Shown here piece by piece: positions 1 to 7,758 of a DNA stretch of 38,847 bases. How positions within the stretch are numbered: the first letter of the stretch is position 1; the number at the start of each line of letters is the position of its first letter. The stretch is taken from NCBI GenBank assembly GCA_018239845.1, contig JAFEGO010000121.1, positions 1 through 38,847 of the forward strand, in the 5' to 3' direction. The position numbers were made by a program, and so were the translations under genes. The stretch is from Verrucomicrobiota bacterium (GTDB lineage: Bacteria > Verrucomicrobiota > Verrucomicrobiia > Opitutales > Opitutaceae). The notes under the pieces are model-generated. The model was not told where the DNA came from. It was given only the letters and a program-made list of their open reading frames with translations, and did not search any database.

Positions 1-486
1 AATTCTCGGGAGTATCATTTCCTCTGACCAAACCACCGGCGCTTCCTTCCTATGCTCATCGTATAAGTCGAAAATGGAACGCTCCTTAATCTGCTCCGGC
101 GTCACCCTGATAAAGCGAAACCCCACCTTGACCTTTATACCCTCGATCTTTGCCGCCGACGCCAGCGCGCTGATCTGAAATCGGAAGACATATCCTCCTC
201 CAAGTGGAAACGAATAGGATGAAGGAAAGTTCGAGTCACAGGGGATGATCGGAATGGAAAAGACTGTTTCCGGCATCACCACCCAGGAGTCATCCCAACC
301 GCACGTCATCATCGCGATGGTGATCTCGCGCCCAGATACGTTTTTCACCTCCGCCTGCACCCGGCAAATTTGATTCCCTCTCGAATCAATCCCGGTGCCG
401 ATGATCTTTGCCGTCACCGCCAGTTCATTCGCCCGGAGCCCGCAAAACATCGTACAGAGGATAAATGTGAGGAAAAATCGATACAT
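1..486 (-). CDS. secreted protein of unknown function, 3' end cut off by the window edge
   Basis: An open frame reads from ATG at 486-484 leftwards without a stop to base 1, giving 162 codons. The N-terminus (MYRFFLTFILCTMFCGLRA) is a clear Sec signal peptide, with likely cleavage before NELAVTAK, so the protein is exported. The mature part is rich in beta-strand-type alternation and contains two cysteines (in MTCGWDD and IIPCDSN) that could form a disulfide. I do not recognise the family. The visible part resembles small exported proteins common in Verrucomicrobiota. No strong Shine-Dalgarno is visible upstream of 486. The C-terminus lies outside the window, so its true length is unknown. 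The 240 bases between this gene and padR hold repeat copy 1 and otherwise nothing recognisable. Confidence 0.7.
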   Translation of the reverse strand, partial: MYRFFLTFILCTMFCGLRANELAVTAKIIGTGIDSRGNQICRVQAEVKNVSGREITIAMMTCGWDDSWVVMPETVFSIPIIPCDSNFPSSYSFPLGGGYVFRFQISALASAAKIEGIKVKVGFRFIRVTPEQIKERSIFDLYDEHRKEAPVVWSEEMILPRI

Positions 487-556
487 CGAGAGCAGGGGTT
501 ATCTCCAAGCAACACGGCCGCATAAAACCCTCAAGGTCTAAGTCGCCCTCATCCCC

Positions 557-663
557 GGCCGCGATCAGCGGCCCCGTTCCTGCCTGCGCAGGCGATCAGC
601 CGGGAGCCGCACGCCCAAGATTTCGCCGATTGGCGAAATCCCATTCGCGGTTAAAAAATCCGG
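557..663 (+). repeat. ~100-bp dispersed repeat, copy 1
   Basis: The copy starts with the perfect inverted repeat GGCCGC-GATCA-GCGGCC (557-573). It continues with a second GCGATCAGC word near 592-600, then a 9-bp hairpin GATTTCGCC-GATT-GGCGAAATC (619-640), and ends in ATTCGCGGTTAAAAAATCC. The GGCGAA of that hairpin can alternatively pair with the following TTCGC. Near-identical copies lie at 3712-3811 and 5606-5708. A spurious open frame starts inside it and runs into the permease gene; it is not the gene start. Confidence 0.9.
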
Positions 664-726
664 CCAGCCAGCTTACCCTTGACCTTCTAAGGCTCTACCC
701 TTTTGCTCCTAAGGAAGCTCTTCCTT

Positions 727-1053
727 ATGGCGAAAATGGATTTACCCCAGGGCACCCTCGATCTCCTCGTGCTGCGCGTGCTCGACGCAGGGAAAATGCA
801 CGGCTGGGGCATGGTCCAGCGGCTCGGCCTCCTCTCCAAGGGCGCGCTCCAGTTGCAGGAGGGCACGCTCTACCCCGCCCTCTACCGCATGGAAGCCAAG
901 GGCTGGATCAAGCCCGAGTGGGGCCTGACCGAGCACAACCGCCGCGCGAAATACTACCAGCTTACCGCCATCGGCCGCAAACGTCTCGCCGCCGAGAAAC
1001 AGGACTGGGACCGCCTGAGCGAGGTCGTCGCCGCGGTCATGAAGGAAGCTTAA
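727..1053 (+). CDS. PadR-family transcriptional regulator
   Basis: A 108-aa winged-helix protein of the PadR family, of the short class that is typically a dimeric repressor. The family core is visible: QGTLDLLVLRVLD (8-20), HGWGMVQRL (25-33), the recognition region LQEGTLYPALYRMEAKGWI (43-61), and the wing YYQLTAIGRKRL further on. The start at 727 is chosen because AAGGAAG (711-717) sits about 9 nt upstream; an upstream in-frame start at 703 would place that site inside the gene. The permease gene follows 14 nt after the stop. PadR genes directly before ADOP permeases are a recurrent pair in Acidobacteria and Verrucomicrobia, so the regulator probably controls its own cassette. The inducer is unknown. 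Confidence 0.93.
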   Translation: MAKMDLPQGTLDLLVLRVLDAGKMHGWGMVQRLGLLSKGALQLQEGTLYPALYRMEAKGWIKPEWGLTEHNRRAKYYQLTAIGRKRLAAEKQDWDRLSEVVAAVMKEA

Positions 1054-1067
1054 ATCCAATCCCCGCC

Positions 1068-3695
1068 ATGATGGACTGGCTGCGCCAACTCCGCTTCCGT
1101 TTCCTCGCGCTCTTCCGCCGGCGCAGCATGGAACGGGACATGGCCGAGGAGATGCGCGCGCACCTCGAACTGGAGGCCGACGCCCACCGCTCCCTCGGCC
1201 TGAGCGAGACCGATGCCGCCCACGCCGCGCAGCGCCAGTTCGGCGGCATCGAGCAGGTCAAGGAGCACGCCCGCGAGGCGAGCCGGCTCCTCTGGCTGGA
1301 ACAGCTCGGTCAAGATTTGCGCTTCGGCTGGCGCCAGCTCGTGCGCGCTCCGGGTTTCGCCGTCGTCTCCATCGTCACCATCGCCCTCGGCATCGGTGCC
1401 TGTACCGCCCTCTTCAGCGTCGCCAACAAGATGCTGCTCCACCCGCTCGACTACGACGAGCCGGACCAGGTTGTCATCATCTGGGAGACCACGCCCAGGT
1501 TCGCGCGCGCCGTGACCTCACCCGGCTACCTCCATGCGTGGCAGACACAGACCTCTGTCTTCTCCGACGTAGCCGGCCAGCTGGGCGGCAGCATGCGGCT
1601 CAGCCAGGGCGAACGTTTTCTCCCGCTCGCCAGTCACTACGTCTCTCCCAATTTCCTGCGGCTGACGCGCGTGCGACCCGACCTCGGGCGTGAGTTCACC
1701 GCCGACGAATTTACCGAAGGCAGGAATCGCGTGGCCTTGCTGAGCCGCGGGCTCTGGCAGACCGCCTTTGGCAGCCGCACGGACGTTCTCGGCGAGGTCA
1801 TCCACCTTAACGAGCAACCCTACACCGTGATCGGCGTGATCAACGATCCCGTGCGGACGGGCAACTACGTCGTCCTGCCCGGCATGTTCGCAAATAAGAC
1901 CGACGACTTCATGACCCACGGTCTGCTGGCGTGGGGCCGCTTGAAGCCGGGTGCCACCGTCGCGCAGGCCCAACAACAGCTCGACGTGATCGCCGCCCGC
2001 GTGGCGGCCGAGCACCCCAACCCCTACAAAGGCCGGGGCGCCCTAGCCGTGCGCTACGTCGATTTTGTGTCCACGGGCCGCGGCCTCCAGATCGGTTTGT
2101 TGCTCGGTGCGACGGGCCTGCTGCTCCTGATTGCGTGCGTCAACGTCGTCAATCTGCTCCTCGCGCGTGCGAGCACGCGGCAGCGCGAGATCGCCGTGCG
2201 TCTCGCCCTCGGCGCGAAGCGGGGCCGCATCGTGCGCCAGTTGCTGTGCGAGACGATGCTGCTGGCCGTCGGAGGCGGGGTGCTCGGCGTGGCGCTCGCC
2301 TGGCTCCTGATCGGCCCCTTGGCCTTCGCTGCCAAGAGCGCCCTGTACCGACCCGACCGCATCGCCATCGATGGCTGGGTGCTGCTCGGCAGCCTCGCGC
2401 TGATCATGCTGACCACCGTGGGTATCGGTCTTATCCCCGCCCTGCAGGCTACGCAGGGCAATCTCGTCGAGCCCCTGAAGGAGGGCGGGCAGACGGCCTC
2501 CGGCGGTCGCACCCGGCAGCGGACCCGCCAGATCCTCATCGTCCTCCAGGTCGCCGCCGCCTGCGTGCTGCTCATCGGCACGGGGCTGCTGCTGCGCAGT
2601 CTCCGCACCGCGCTCAAATCCGACTTGGGCATGGCCACCGATCCGGTTTACACGCTGTCGTTCAGCCTAGACTCGCGGCGCGCGTACAATTCGCCTGAAA
2701 AGATCGCGGCCTTCACCCGCGCGGCCCTCGAGCGCATTTCCGCTCTGCCGGGCGTCATGAGCGCGAGCCTCACCGCCGGGCTGCCCGGCGAAAGGAATCC
2801 GCGGGACGGTTTCATCCTGGAAGGTCAGCCCATGCCGACTGGCCCGGCCGATCCCATCACGATGACGGATCTTTATCCGATCACGCCCGGCTACCTCCAA
2901 GGGCTCGGCATCCCGCTGATCGCCGGCCGCGAATTCACCCCGCGCGACGGCGTCGGCGCCGCACCGGTCGTGCTCATCAACCAGGAAATGGCCCGTCGCC
3001 ACTTTGCCGGGCTGAATCCTGTCGGTCACCGCCTTCTGCTGCTCGACGATCCCAAGACTTGGCACGAGATCGTCGGCGTCGTCGGCGACACCCGCTCCAA
3101 GGCCAGCGATCAGACCGAGCCGCAGGTTTACCGGCCGCTGGAGCAACTGCCCAGCCAAGACCTCTATCTCGTGCTCAAGGTCTCCGCCTTCTCCCCCGCC
3201 CTCGCCTCCGGCGTGCGCGAGGCGCTCCTCGCCTGCGACCCTGACCTTACACTCTATCCGCTCCGACCCTACAATCAGACCCTGGCCCTGCGCTGGTCGC
3301 AGATGAGCTTCACCCTCACCCTCTTCAGCCTCTTCTCAGGTTTCGCCCTGATCCTCGCCGCTGTCGGCATCTACGGTGTGACGGCCTATGCTGTGGCGCA
3401 GCGCACGCGCGAGATCGGCATTCGCGTCGCGCTCGGCGCCCTGCCCGGCGACGTCCTGCGCCTGATCCTGCGCCGCAGCCTCGTGATCGTGGGGCTAGGC
3501 CTGATAATCGGCCTCGCCGCTGCCGCGGCGCTCACCCGGCTCATGCAGTCGATGCTCTACGCCACCGACCCGTCCGATCCCATCACCTTCGTCCTCGTCG
3601 CGCTCGCCATCGCCCCGGTCGCCCTCCTCGCCTCCTGGCTCCCCGCCCGCCGCGCCACTAAAGTCAGCCCCATCGTCGCCCTGCGTCACGATTAA
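1068..3695 (+). CDS. ADOP-type (MacB/FtsX-like duplicated) ABC transporter permease
   Basis: An 875-aa inner-membrane protein with the two-copy permease layout of the acidobacterial duplicated orphan permease family. Residues 1-75 form the charged prefix domain (MERDMAEEMRAHLELEAD, then FGGIEQVKEHARE). A first TM helix around 92-112 (SIVTIALGIGACTALFSV) is followed by a periplasmic MacB_PCD domain. A TM bundle starts near 340 with the cytoplasmic REIAVRLALGAKRGRIVRQLL segment. The second permease unit begins near 487, has its own periplasmic domain, and ends with TM helices from about 748 and the typical LPARRATKVSPIVALR tail. No ATPase gene is adjacent, as is usual for the family. Start 1068 (or ATG 1071) is chosen because the prefix domain begins there; the open frame upstream is out of register with padR. 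The substrate is unknown; MacB relatives move lipoproteins, peptides or macrolides. Confidence 0.92.
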   Translation: MMDWLRQLRFRFLALFRRRSMERDMAEEMRAHLELEADAHRSLGLSETDAAHAAQRQFGGIEQVKEHAREASRLLWLEQLGQDLRFGWRQLVRAPGFAVVSIVTIALGIGACTALFSVANKMLLHPLDYDEPDQVVIIWETTPRFARAVTSPGYLHAWQTQTSVFSDVAGQLGGSMRLSQGERFLPLASHYVSPNFLRLTRVRPDLGREFTADEFTEGRNRVALLSRGLWQTAFGSRTDVLGEVIHLNEQPYTVIGVINDPVRTGNYVVLPGMFANKTDDFMTHGLLAWGRLKPGATVAQAQQQLDVIAARVAAEHPNPYKGRGALAVRYVDFVSTGRGLQIGLLLGATGLLLLIACVNVVNLLLARASTRQREIAVRLALGAKRGRIVRQLLCETMLLAVGGGVLGVALAWLLIGPLAFAAKSALYRPDRIAIDGWVLLGSLALIMLTTVGIGLIPALQATQGNLVEPLKEGGQTASGGRTRQRTRQILIVLQVAAACVLLIGTGLLLRSLRTALKSDLGMATDPVYTLSFSLDSRRAYNSPEKIAAFTRAALERISALPGVMSASLTAGLPGERNPRDGFILEGQPMPTGPADPITMTDLYPITPGYLQGLGIPLIAGREFTPRDGVGAAPVVLINQEMARRHFAGLNPVGHRLLLLDDPKTWHEIVGVVGDTRSKASDQTEPQVYRPLEQLPSQDLYLVLKVSAFSPALASGVREALLACDPDLTLYPLRPYNQTLALRWSQMSFTLTLFSLFSGFALILAAVGIYGVTAYAVAQRTREIGIRVALGALPGDVLRLILRRSLVIVGLGLIIGLAAAAALTRLMQSMLYATDPSDPITFVLVALAIAPVALLASWLPARRATKVSPIVALRHD

Positions 3696-3711
3696 GGCCC
3701 CTCCTAATTCT

Positions 3712-3811
3712 GGCCGCGATCAGCGGCCCCATCCTCCAAGCGCAGGCGATCAGCCGGAGCCGCACGCCCAAGATTTCGCCCATTGGCGAAATCCCATTCG
3801 CGGTTAAAAAT
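3712..3811 (+). repeat. ~100-bp dispersed repeat, copy 2
   Basis: Same orientation as copy 1 and about 90% identical by eye. It begins 16 nt after the permease stop with GGCCGC-GATCA-GCGGCC and contains the hairpin GATTTCGCC-CATT-GGCGAAATC (3772-3793), whose loop differs from copy 1 while the 9-bp stem is unchanged. It ends in ATTCGCGGTTAAAAATCC. Together, copies 1 and 2 frame the padR-permease cassette as direct repeats. Confidence 0.9.
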
Positions 3812-3879
3812 CCTCCTGCCTTGTCCCTCTTCCCGCCCCATCATCGCCGCTGGCACATCGCGTGCTCTTCTCGGGCAGC

Positions 3880-4923
3880 ATGAATCTCTCCCGCTGTCTG
3901 CTACTTCTCGCCTCCTGCGCAACTTTGCTCTCGTCGGCGCTTTCTGCTGCCGAGCTGATCCGCCCCAAGGTCATTGTCGTCGCCACGTTTGAGATCGGGG
4001 CCGACACGGGCGATGTGCCCGGCGAGTTCCAGTTCTGGGCCGAGCGCGAAAAGCTCACCGGCTCCATCACCGTGCCCGGGCTCGACCACCCGGTACGCTT
4101 CAACGACCAGGGCGTGTACGGCGTGGTCTCCGGCACCACCGTGCGCAGCGGCCTCCAGATCATGGCGCTCTGCCTCGATCCACGCTTCGACCTTTCACAC
4201 ACCTACTGGCTGATCAACGGCATCGCCGGCGTCAGCCCGCACGTCGGCACCGAGGGCAGCGCCGCGTGGGCCCGCCACGTCATCGACGGCGACATCGCCT
4301 ACGAAATCGACACCCACGAGGCCCCCGCCGACTGGCCCTACGGCATCATGGCCCTCGGCAACAAGACGCCCCTCGCGAAACCCACCATCCCCGACTGGGC
4401 CCCCAAGCCCATGCAGTGGACGCTCAACCCCGCGCTCGTCGCCTGGGCCTACGCGCTGACCAAGGACGTGCCGCTGGCCGACAGCCCCGAGGCCAAGGCC
4501 CACCGCGCGCTCTACGTGGGCTTCCCCGCGGCGCTCGCCCCGCCGAAGGTCTTCCTTGGCGACAGCTTTGCCTCCTGCCGCTACTGGCACGGTGCGCGCA
4601 TGCAGCAATGGGCCGACGACTGGACCAAGCTCTACACTGACGGCGAAGGCATCTGCGCCATGACCAACATGGAGGACCACGGCATCGCCAACGCCCTCAC
4701 GCGCCTCGCCGCCATGCACAAGGTCGATTTCCAACGCGTGCTCGTCCTCCGCACCGGCAGTAATTTTTCGCAGCCTCCCGCCGGTCAGTCCGCCTCGGAG
4801 AGCATGGTCGAGGATTACCAAGGTATGCTCCCCGCCCTCGAAGCCGCCTACCGCATCGGCAGCCCCGTGGTCCACGCCCTCGTACACGACTGGGCCAAAT
4901 ACTCCGCCGCTCCGCCGAAGTAA
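3880..4923 (+). CDS. secreted NUP-family (purine nucleoside permease-like) protein
   Basis: A 347-aa protein matching the NUP family (named for the Candida albicans purine nucleoside permease). Its fold belongs to the nucleoside phosphorylase group, so binding a nucleoside is more certain than transport. A Sec signal peptide (MNLSRCLLLLASCATLLSSALSA) puts it in the periplasm. Family-typical stretches are KVIVVATFEIGADTGDVPGE, YGVVSGTTVRSGLQIMALCLD, YWLINGIAGVSPHVGTEGSA, DGDIAYEIDTHEAP, GEGICAMTNMEDHGI and VLRTGSNFSQPP. ATG 3880 was chosen over an upstream GTG at 3862 because it gives a compact signal peptide. It stands alone downstream of repeat copy 2 and converges with the gene at 4943. Periplasmic nucleoside scavenging is the likely role, but this is inference from the family. 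Confidence 0.85.
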   Translation: MNLSRCLLLLASCATLLSSALSAAELIRPKVIVVATFEIGADTGDVPGEFQFWAEREKLTGSITVPGLDHPVRFNDQGVYGVVSGTTVRSGLQIMALCLDPRFDLSHTYWLINGIAGVSPHVGTEGSAAWARHVIDGDIAYEIDTHEAPADWPYGIMALGNKTPLAKPTIPDWAPKPMQWTLNPALVAWAYALTKDVPLADSPEAKAHRALYVGFPAALAPPKVFLGDSFASCRYWHGARMQQWADDWTKLYTDGEGICAMTNMEDHGIANALTRLAAMHKVDFQRVLVLRTGSNFSQPPAGQSASESMVEDYQGMLPALEAAYRIGSPVVHALVHDWAKYSAAPPK

Positions 4924-4942
4924 ACCGCCCGTCCGCGGCCTT

Positions 4943-5452
4943 TTATTTCTCCGCCGGTTTTTTGGCGGATTGCTTGAGAAGCTCTCGGATGGTGGCTGGA
5001 TCAGGCGCTTTTCCCACCCCTGCCAGTTCTGTGACGTATGCCAGTGTCTGCCGGTAGGCTTTGTCATCCTTAAAAAGGAAACCATTCAGGCACATCAAAT
5101 TCCTGTTCACGTCCACGAACAGCTCGACCTCCACGCCCTTGTCCGCGACCGCCTTCATAAGGATATAATCATGCCCAGACACCAATTCCCCGGGCAGATA
5201 TTTCTTATCGGTTAGCTGGGCCTGTTCAAGCAGGAGGGAGAGCTCGATGGTCGGACGCAGTCCCAGCTCGATCTTTTTGTCCCATCGTCTGAACATCTCG
5301 GCGCGGTCAACGGACACCACGGACTCCCACGGCATCATCGCCACATACAGGGTAAAATTACTGTATCCCATTCTGTACACCACCGCGTCCTTGGCGAAAG
5401 CCGGCTGGAATCCAAGCACAACCAAAACAAGCAGCAGATATCTCTTAAGCAT
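4943..5452 (-). CDS. small secreted protein of unknown function
   Basis: A 169-aa protein with a signal peptide (MLKRYLLLVLVVLGFQPAFA, cleavage before KDAVV). The mature part has no motif I recognise. It has a single cysteine (NRNLMCLNGF) and a Lys/Pro-rich tail (KQSAKKPAEK). Start 5452 is preferred to the ATG two codons upstream (5458) because AGGA lies 7 nt before 5452 but almost touches 5458. Base composition is clearly less GC-rich than most neighbours, which may indicate recent acquisition. It converges with the NUP gene, whose stop lies 19 nt away, and no strong terminator separates them. Function unknown. Confidence 0.75.
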   Translation of the reverse strand: MLKRYLLLVLVVLGFQPAFAKDAVVYRMGYSNFTLYVAMMPWESVVSVDRAEMFRRWDKKIELGLRPTIELSLLLEQAQLTDKKYLPGELVSGHDYILMKAVADKGVEVELFVDVNRNLMCLNGFLFKDDKAYRQTLAYVTELAGVGKAPDPATIRELLKQSAKKPAEK

Positions 5453-5569
5453 ATTCATTTCCTGGGTATGTTTGGGGAGCGACGGCGATCTATCTGCGAC
5501 CGTTGATAACCGGCCCGCAATCTGAGTCCACTCAATCAGAGCCGGGCCTCACCTTGTTTCCGCCTTCGT

Positions 5570-5596
5570 CGTTTGTCATCTAATAGATGACAAACG
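5570..5596. repeat. perfect 12-bp palindrome with 3-nt loop
   Basis: CGTTTGTCATCT-aat-AGATGACAAACG is a perfect inverted repeat. There is no T-run on either side, so it is not a standard intrinsic terminator. It lies in the gene-free stretch 5453-6030, which also holds repeat copy 3, a permease remnant and a GTAG hairpin. It could be a protein-binding palindrome or an RNA hairpin upstream of the leftward gene at 5452. Confidence 0.7.
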
Positions 5597-5605
5597 ATCC
5601 ACCCA

Positions 5606-5708
5606 GCCGCGATCAGCGGCCCCTATTCTCCCAGCGCAGGCGATCAGCCGAAGCCGCATCTCCAAGATTTCGCCGCATGGGCGAAATCTCATTCGCGGTT
5701 AAAAATCC
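5606..5708 (+). repeat. ~100-bp dispersed repeat, copy 3
   Basis: A diverged third copy in the same orientation as copies 1 and 2. The opening palindrome is shortened to GCCGC-GATCA-GCGGC, the central hairpin is GATTTCGCC-GCATG-GGCGAAATC (5666-5688), and the end is again CATTCGCGGTTAAAAATCC. The stem sequence is fully kept although the loop changed in length, which suggests the structure is what is conserved. It abuts the stop codon of the permease remnant at 5726. Confidence 0.88.
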
Positions 5709-5725
5709 GGCCGCCGAGCCCCGGT

Positions 5726-5827
5726 TTACAAATTCCGCAGGCACTCCGACGGATTGATGCGCTTCAGCCGCCGCAGGCTCGGCAGACACGCCAGCGCCGC
5801 TCCCACCCTAACGGCACATCCCGGTCC
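5726..5827 (-). pseudogene. remnant of the C-terminus of a MacB/FtsX-type permease
   Basis: The minus-strand frame ending in TAA at 5728-5726 reads AALACLPSLRRLKRINPSEC and then LRNL. This matches the end pattern of MacB/FtsX permeases (compare LPARRATKVSPIVALR in the intact permease of this window). Nothing upstream continues the domain: within about 30 codons the frame runs into the GTAG hairpin at 5861-5916. I therefore read it as a decayed gene end, left after loss of the rest. The match is short, so chance similarity is possible. Confidence 0.5.
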
Positions 5828-5860
5828 CGCCGCAAGCCCTACGAGGTTCCGGCTCGAAAA

Positions 5861-5916
5861 GTAGCTGCGAGCGTGAGCGAGCGGTCGCCCTCCCACTCGC
5901 TCACGCTCGTAGCTAC
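5861..5916. repeat. REP-like hairpin with GTAG/CTAC ends
   Basis: The left arm 5861-5881 (GTAGCTGCGAGCGTGAGCGA plus G) pairs with the right arm 5896-5916 at 20 of 21 positions around a 14-nt loop. The arms start with GTAG and end with CTAC, the tetranucleotide that marks REP elements processed by RAYT-type transposases. It lies about 115 nt upstream of the MFS gene. Confidence 0.75.
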
Positions 5917-6030
5917 CCAATAGGCCCAGCTTGCGCTTGAACGCCGTCGGGAAACCCCCTTCGCTGGCGGTGCTTTCCTACCCCCTGCCGCCCCACCCCG
6001 GGCGGCTCAACCCCACCCCGTCCGTACCCC

Positions 6031-7248
6031 ATGAAATCCTCGCGCCTGTTCGCGGCCAGTTGTATCGCCTTGATTGTTACCGCCATGAGTTTCGCCCTGC
6101 GCGGCAGCGCCGCCGGCGACTGGGCCGCCGAATTCAAGCTCACCCACGAGCAGGTCGGCTGGATCAACGGCACCGCCTTCTGGGGCTTCACGCTCGCGAT
6201 GATCTTCGGCGGACCGCTCTGCGACGCGCTCGGCCTCAAGTGCATCGCCGGCTTCGCCTTCGTCGGCCATGTCGCGGGCATCCTGCTCACGATCTTCGCG
6301 TGGGACTACTGGAGCCTGTACGCCGGCACGCTGATCTTCGGCATCGCCAACGGCTCGGTCGAGGCCGCCTGCAATCCGCTCATCGCCACGCTCTACCCCA
6401 ACGACAAGACGACGAAGCTGAACCACTTTCACGTCTGGTTCCCCGGCGGCGTGGTGATCGGCGGCCTGCTCGCCTTCGCGCTCGGCCATGCCGGGCTCGG
6501 TTGGAAAATCCAGTTTGCCGCCATGCTCGTGCCGACGGTGATCTACGGGGCGATGTTCCTCGGGCAGGCGTTTCCCCGCACGGAGCGCGTGGAGTCGGGC
6601 GTATCGACCGGCGCGATGTTTGCCGCCTGCGTGCGGCCGGCGTTTCTGCTCATGGTGCTCTGCATGCTGCTCACCGCCGCGACCGAGCTCGGGCCGGGCC
6701 AGTGGATCCCCAACGTGCTGACCAACGCGGGCGTGGACGGCATCCTCGTCCTCGTCTGGATCACCGGCCTCATGGCCGTGGGCCGCCAGTTCGCGGGCGT
6801 CTTCGTGCACCGCCTCTCACCGGTCGGGATGCTGCTGCTGAGCGCCGTGTTGAGCGCGCTCGGCCTCTTTGCGATGAGTCACACGACGGGCAACATGCTC
6901 TTCGCCAGCGCCACGGTGTTTGCCCTCGGCGTGTGCTTCTTCTGGCCGACGATGCTCGGCTTCGTCAGCGAAAACTTCCCGAAGACGGGCGCCCTCGGCC
7001 TCGCGATCATGGGCGGCGCGGGCATGCTCAGCGTGAGCTTCGTGCTGCCGGTGATCGGCCGCTTCTACGACGAGGGCGTCGCCGCGCGTCTCGCGGGCCG
7101 GGTTTTGGAAAAACTCCCCGCAGCCGACCAGGCCAGCCTGCAGGCCGCCGCCGGCCTCGAGACGCTCGGCCGCGTAGCCGTGCTGCCCGCCGCGCTCATC
7201 GTGGTGTTTCTCGCGCTGCTGATCGCGCGCCGGAAACCGGCGGTGTGA
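6031..7248 (+). CDS. MFS transporter
   Basis: A 405-aa polytopic inner-membrane protein of the major facilitator superfamily with about 12 predicted helices. Visible family features are the first helix (MKSSRLFAASCIALIVTAMSFALRG), the loop after helix 2 (FGGPLCDALGLK), which stands in for motif A, and helix 4/5 (IFGIANGSVEAACNPLIATLY, then HVWFPGGVVIGGLLAF). The N-half pattern (WINGTAFWGFTLAMIFGGPLCD) resembles the sugar/fucose permease-like group, and His/Trp-rich HFHVWFPG could line the path, but the substrate cannot be named. There is no clear Shine-Dalgarno before ATG 6031. The gene is monocistronic and ends at a strong hairpin shared with the convergent VOC gene. Confidence 0.9.
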   Translation: MKSSRLFAASCIALIVTAMSFALRGSAAGDWAAEFKLTHEQVGWINGTAFWGFTLAMIFGGPLCDALGLKCIAGFAFVGHVAGILLTIFAWDYWSLYAGTLIFGIANGSVEAACNPLIATLYPNDKTTKLNHFHVWFPGGVVIGGLLAFALGHAGLGWKIQFAAMLVPTVIYGAMFLGQAFPRTERVESGVSTGAMFAACVRPAFLLMVLCMLLTAATELGPGQWIPNVLTNAGVDGILVLVWITGLMAVGRQFAGVFVHRLSPVGMLLLSAVLSALGLFAMSHTTGNMLFASATVFALGVCFFWPTMLGFVSENFPKTGALGLAIMGGAGMLSVSFVLPVIGRFYDEGVAARLAGRVLEKLPAADQASLQAAAGLETLGRVAVLPAALIVVFLALLIARRKPAV

Positions 7249-7254
7249 TCAGCA

Positions 7255-7283
7255 TGTAGGTCCGGCCGGTGGCCGGGCCTACA
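7255..7283. terminator. hairpin between convergent genes, GTAGG/CCTAC ends
   Basis: TGTAGGTCCGGCC-GGT-GGCCGGGCCTACA pairs over 13 positions, with one T/G position that still pairs in RNA. It fills the 38-nt gap between the stop codons of the MFS gene (7248) and the VOC gene (7287), so it probably ends transcripts from both sides. It lacks a long T-run. Its GTAGG...CCTAC frame matches the other REP-like hairpins in the window. Confidence 0.7.
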
Positions 7284-7286
7284 TAT

Positions 7287-7733
7287 TCACCCCGCGCTGC
7301 CGTCCTTGCGCGAGTGGAGGCAGATGCGGTTACCCGCGGGGTCGGCGATCCACGCCATCCAGCACACGCGCGTCTCGACGGGCTCGATCAGGATTTTCAC
7401 GCCCTGCTTCCGGCACTTCGCAATCGCGGCGGGCACATCGTCCACCGCGAGCGCCACGCAGGCCGCGCCATCCCAATCCCACTTCGGGTCGCCCGCGCGC
7501 GAGGTGCCGTCGTTGAGGCAGAAGGTCAGCGGTGCGGTGTCGAACTCGCTCCAGAACTCCGACCACTCGTGCCCGCGTTTGAAGCCGAAGAGCTTTTGGT
7601 AAAACGCCCGCGTGGCCTTCATCTCCTTCGTATTGTACATCACGAAGTCGAGCGCGCGCACCGGGATGAGCGCTTTCTTGGAGGAAATGGGCTGGGGTTT
7701 CGCCGGGGATTTTTTCGGTTTCGCGCGGGCCAT
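7287..7733 (-). CDS. VOC (glyoxalase/bleomycin resistance-like) family protein
   Basis: A 148-aa single-domain protein of the vicinal oxygen chelate superfamily. The two beta-alpha-beta-beta-beta modules are seen as ALDFVMYNTKEMKATRAFYQKLFGF (about 27-51) and CVALAVDDVPAAIAKCRKQG (about 92-111). The end is WIADPAGNRICLHS, the usual closing strand of the family. Residues 1-22 are a Lys/Pro/Ala-rich extension (KPKKSPAKPQP) not needed for the fold, so a later start is possible, although no ATG fits well inside it. It is cytoplasmic. The reaction is unknown: the family covers glyoxalases, dioxygenases, epimerases and drug-binding proteins. Upstream (7759-7837) lies a long palindrome. Confidence 0.88.
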   Translation of the reverse strand: MARAKPKKSPAKPQPISSKKALIPVRALDFVMYNTKEMKATRAFYQKLFGFKRGHEWSEFWSEFDTAPLTFCLNDGTSRAGDPKWDWDGAACVALAVDDVPAAIAKCRKQGVKILIEPVETRVCWMAWIADPAGNRICLHSRKDGSAG

Positions 7734-7758
7734 GGGGTGACGCCGATATGATCTGGTT

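Noticed and set aside
630..1067. Open frame upstream of and continuous with the permease gene, starting in the repeat
   Set aside because: It overlaps padR in another frame, its translation has no family similarity, and the ADOP prefix domain begins at 1068.
5570..5596. Palindrome as an intrinsic terminator
   Set aside because: No T-run follows on either strand and no gene ends close by on the plus strand.
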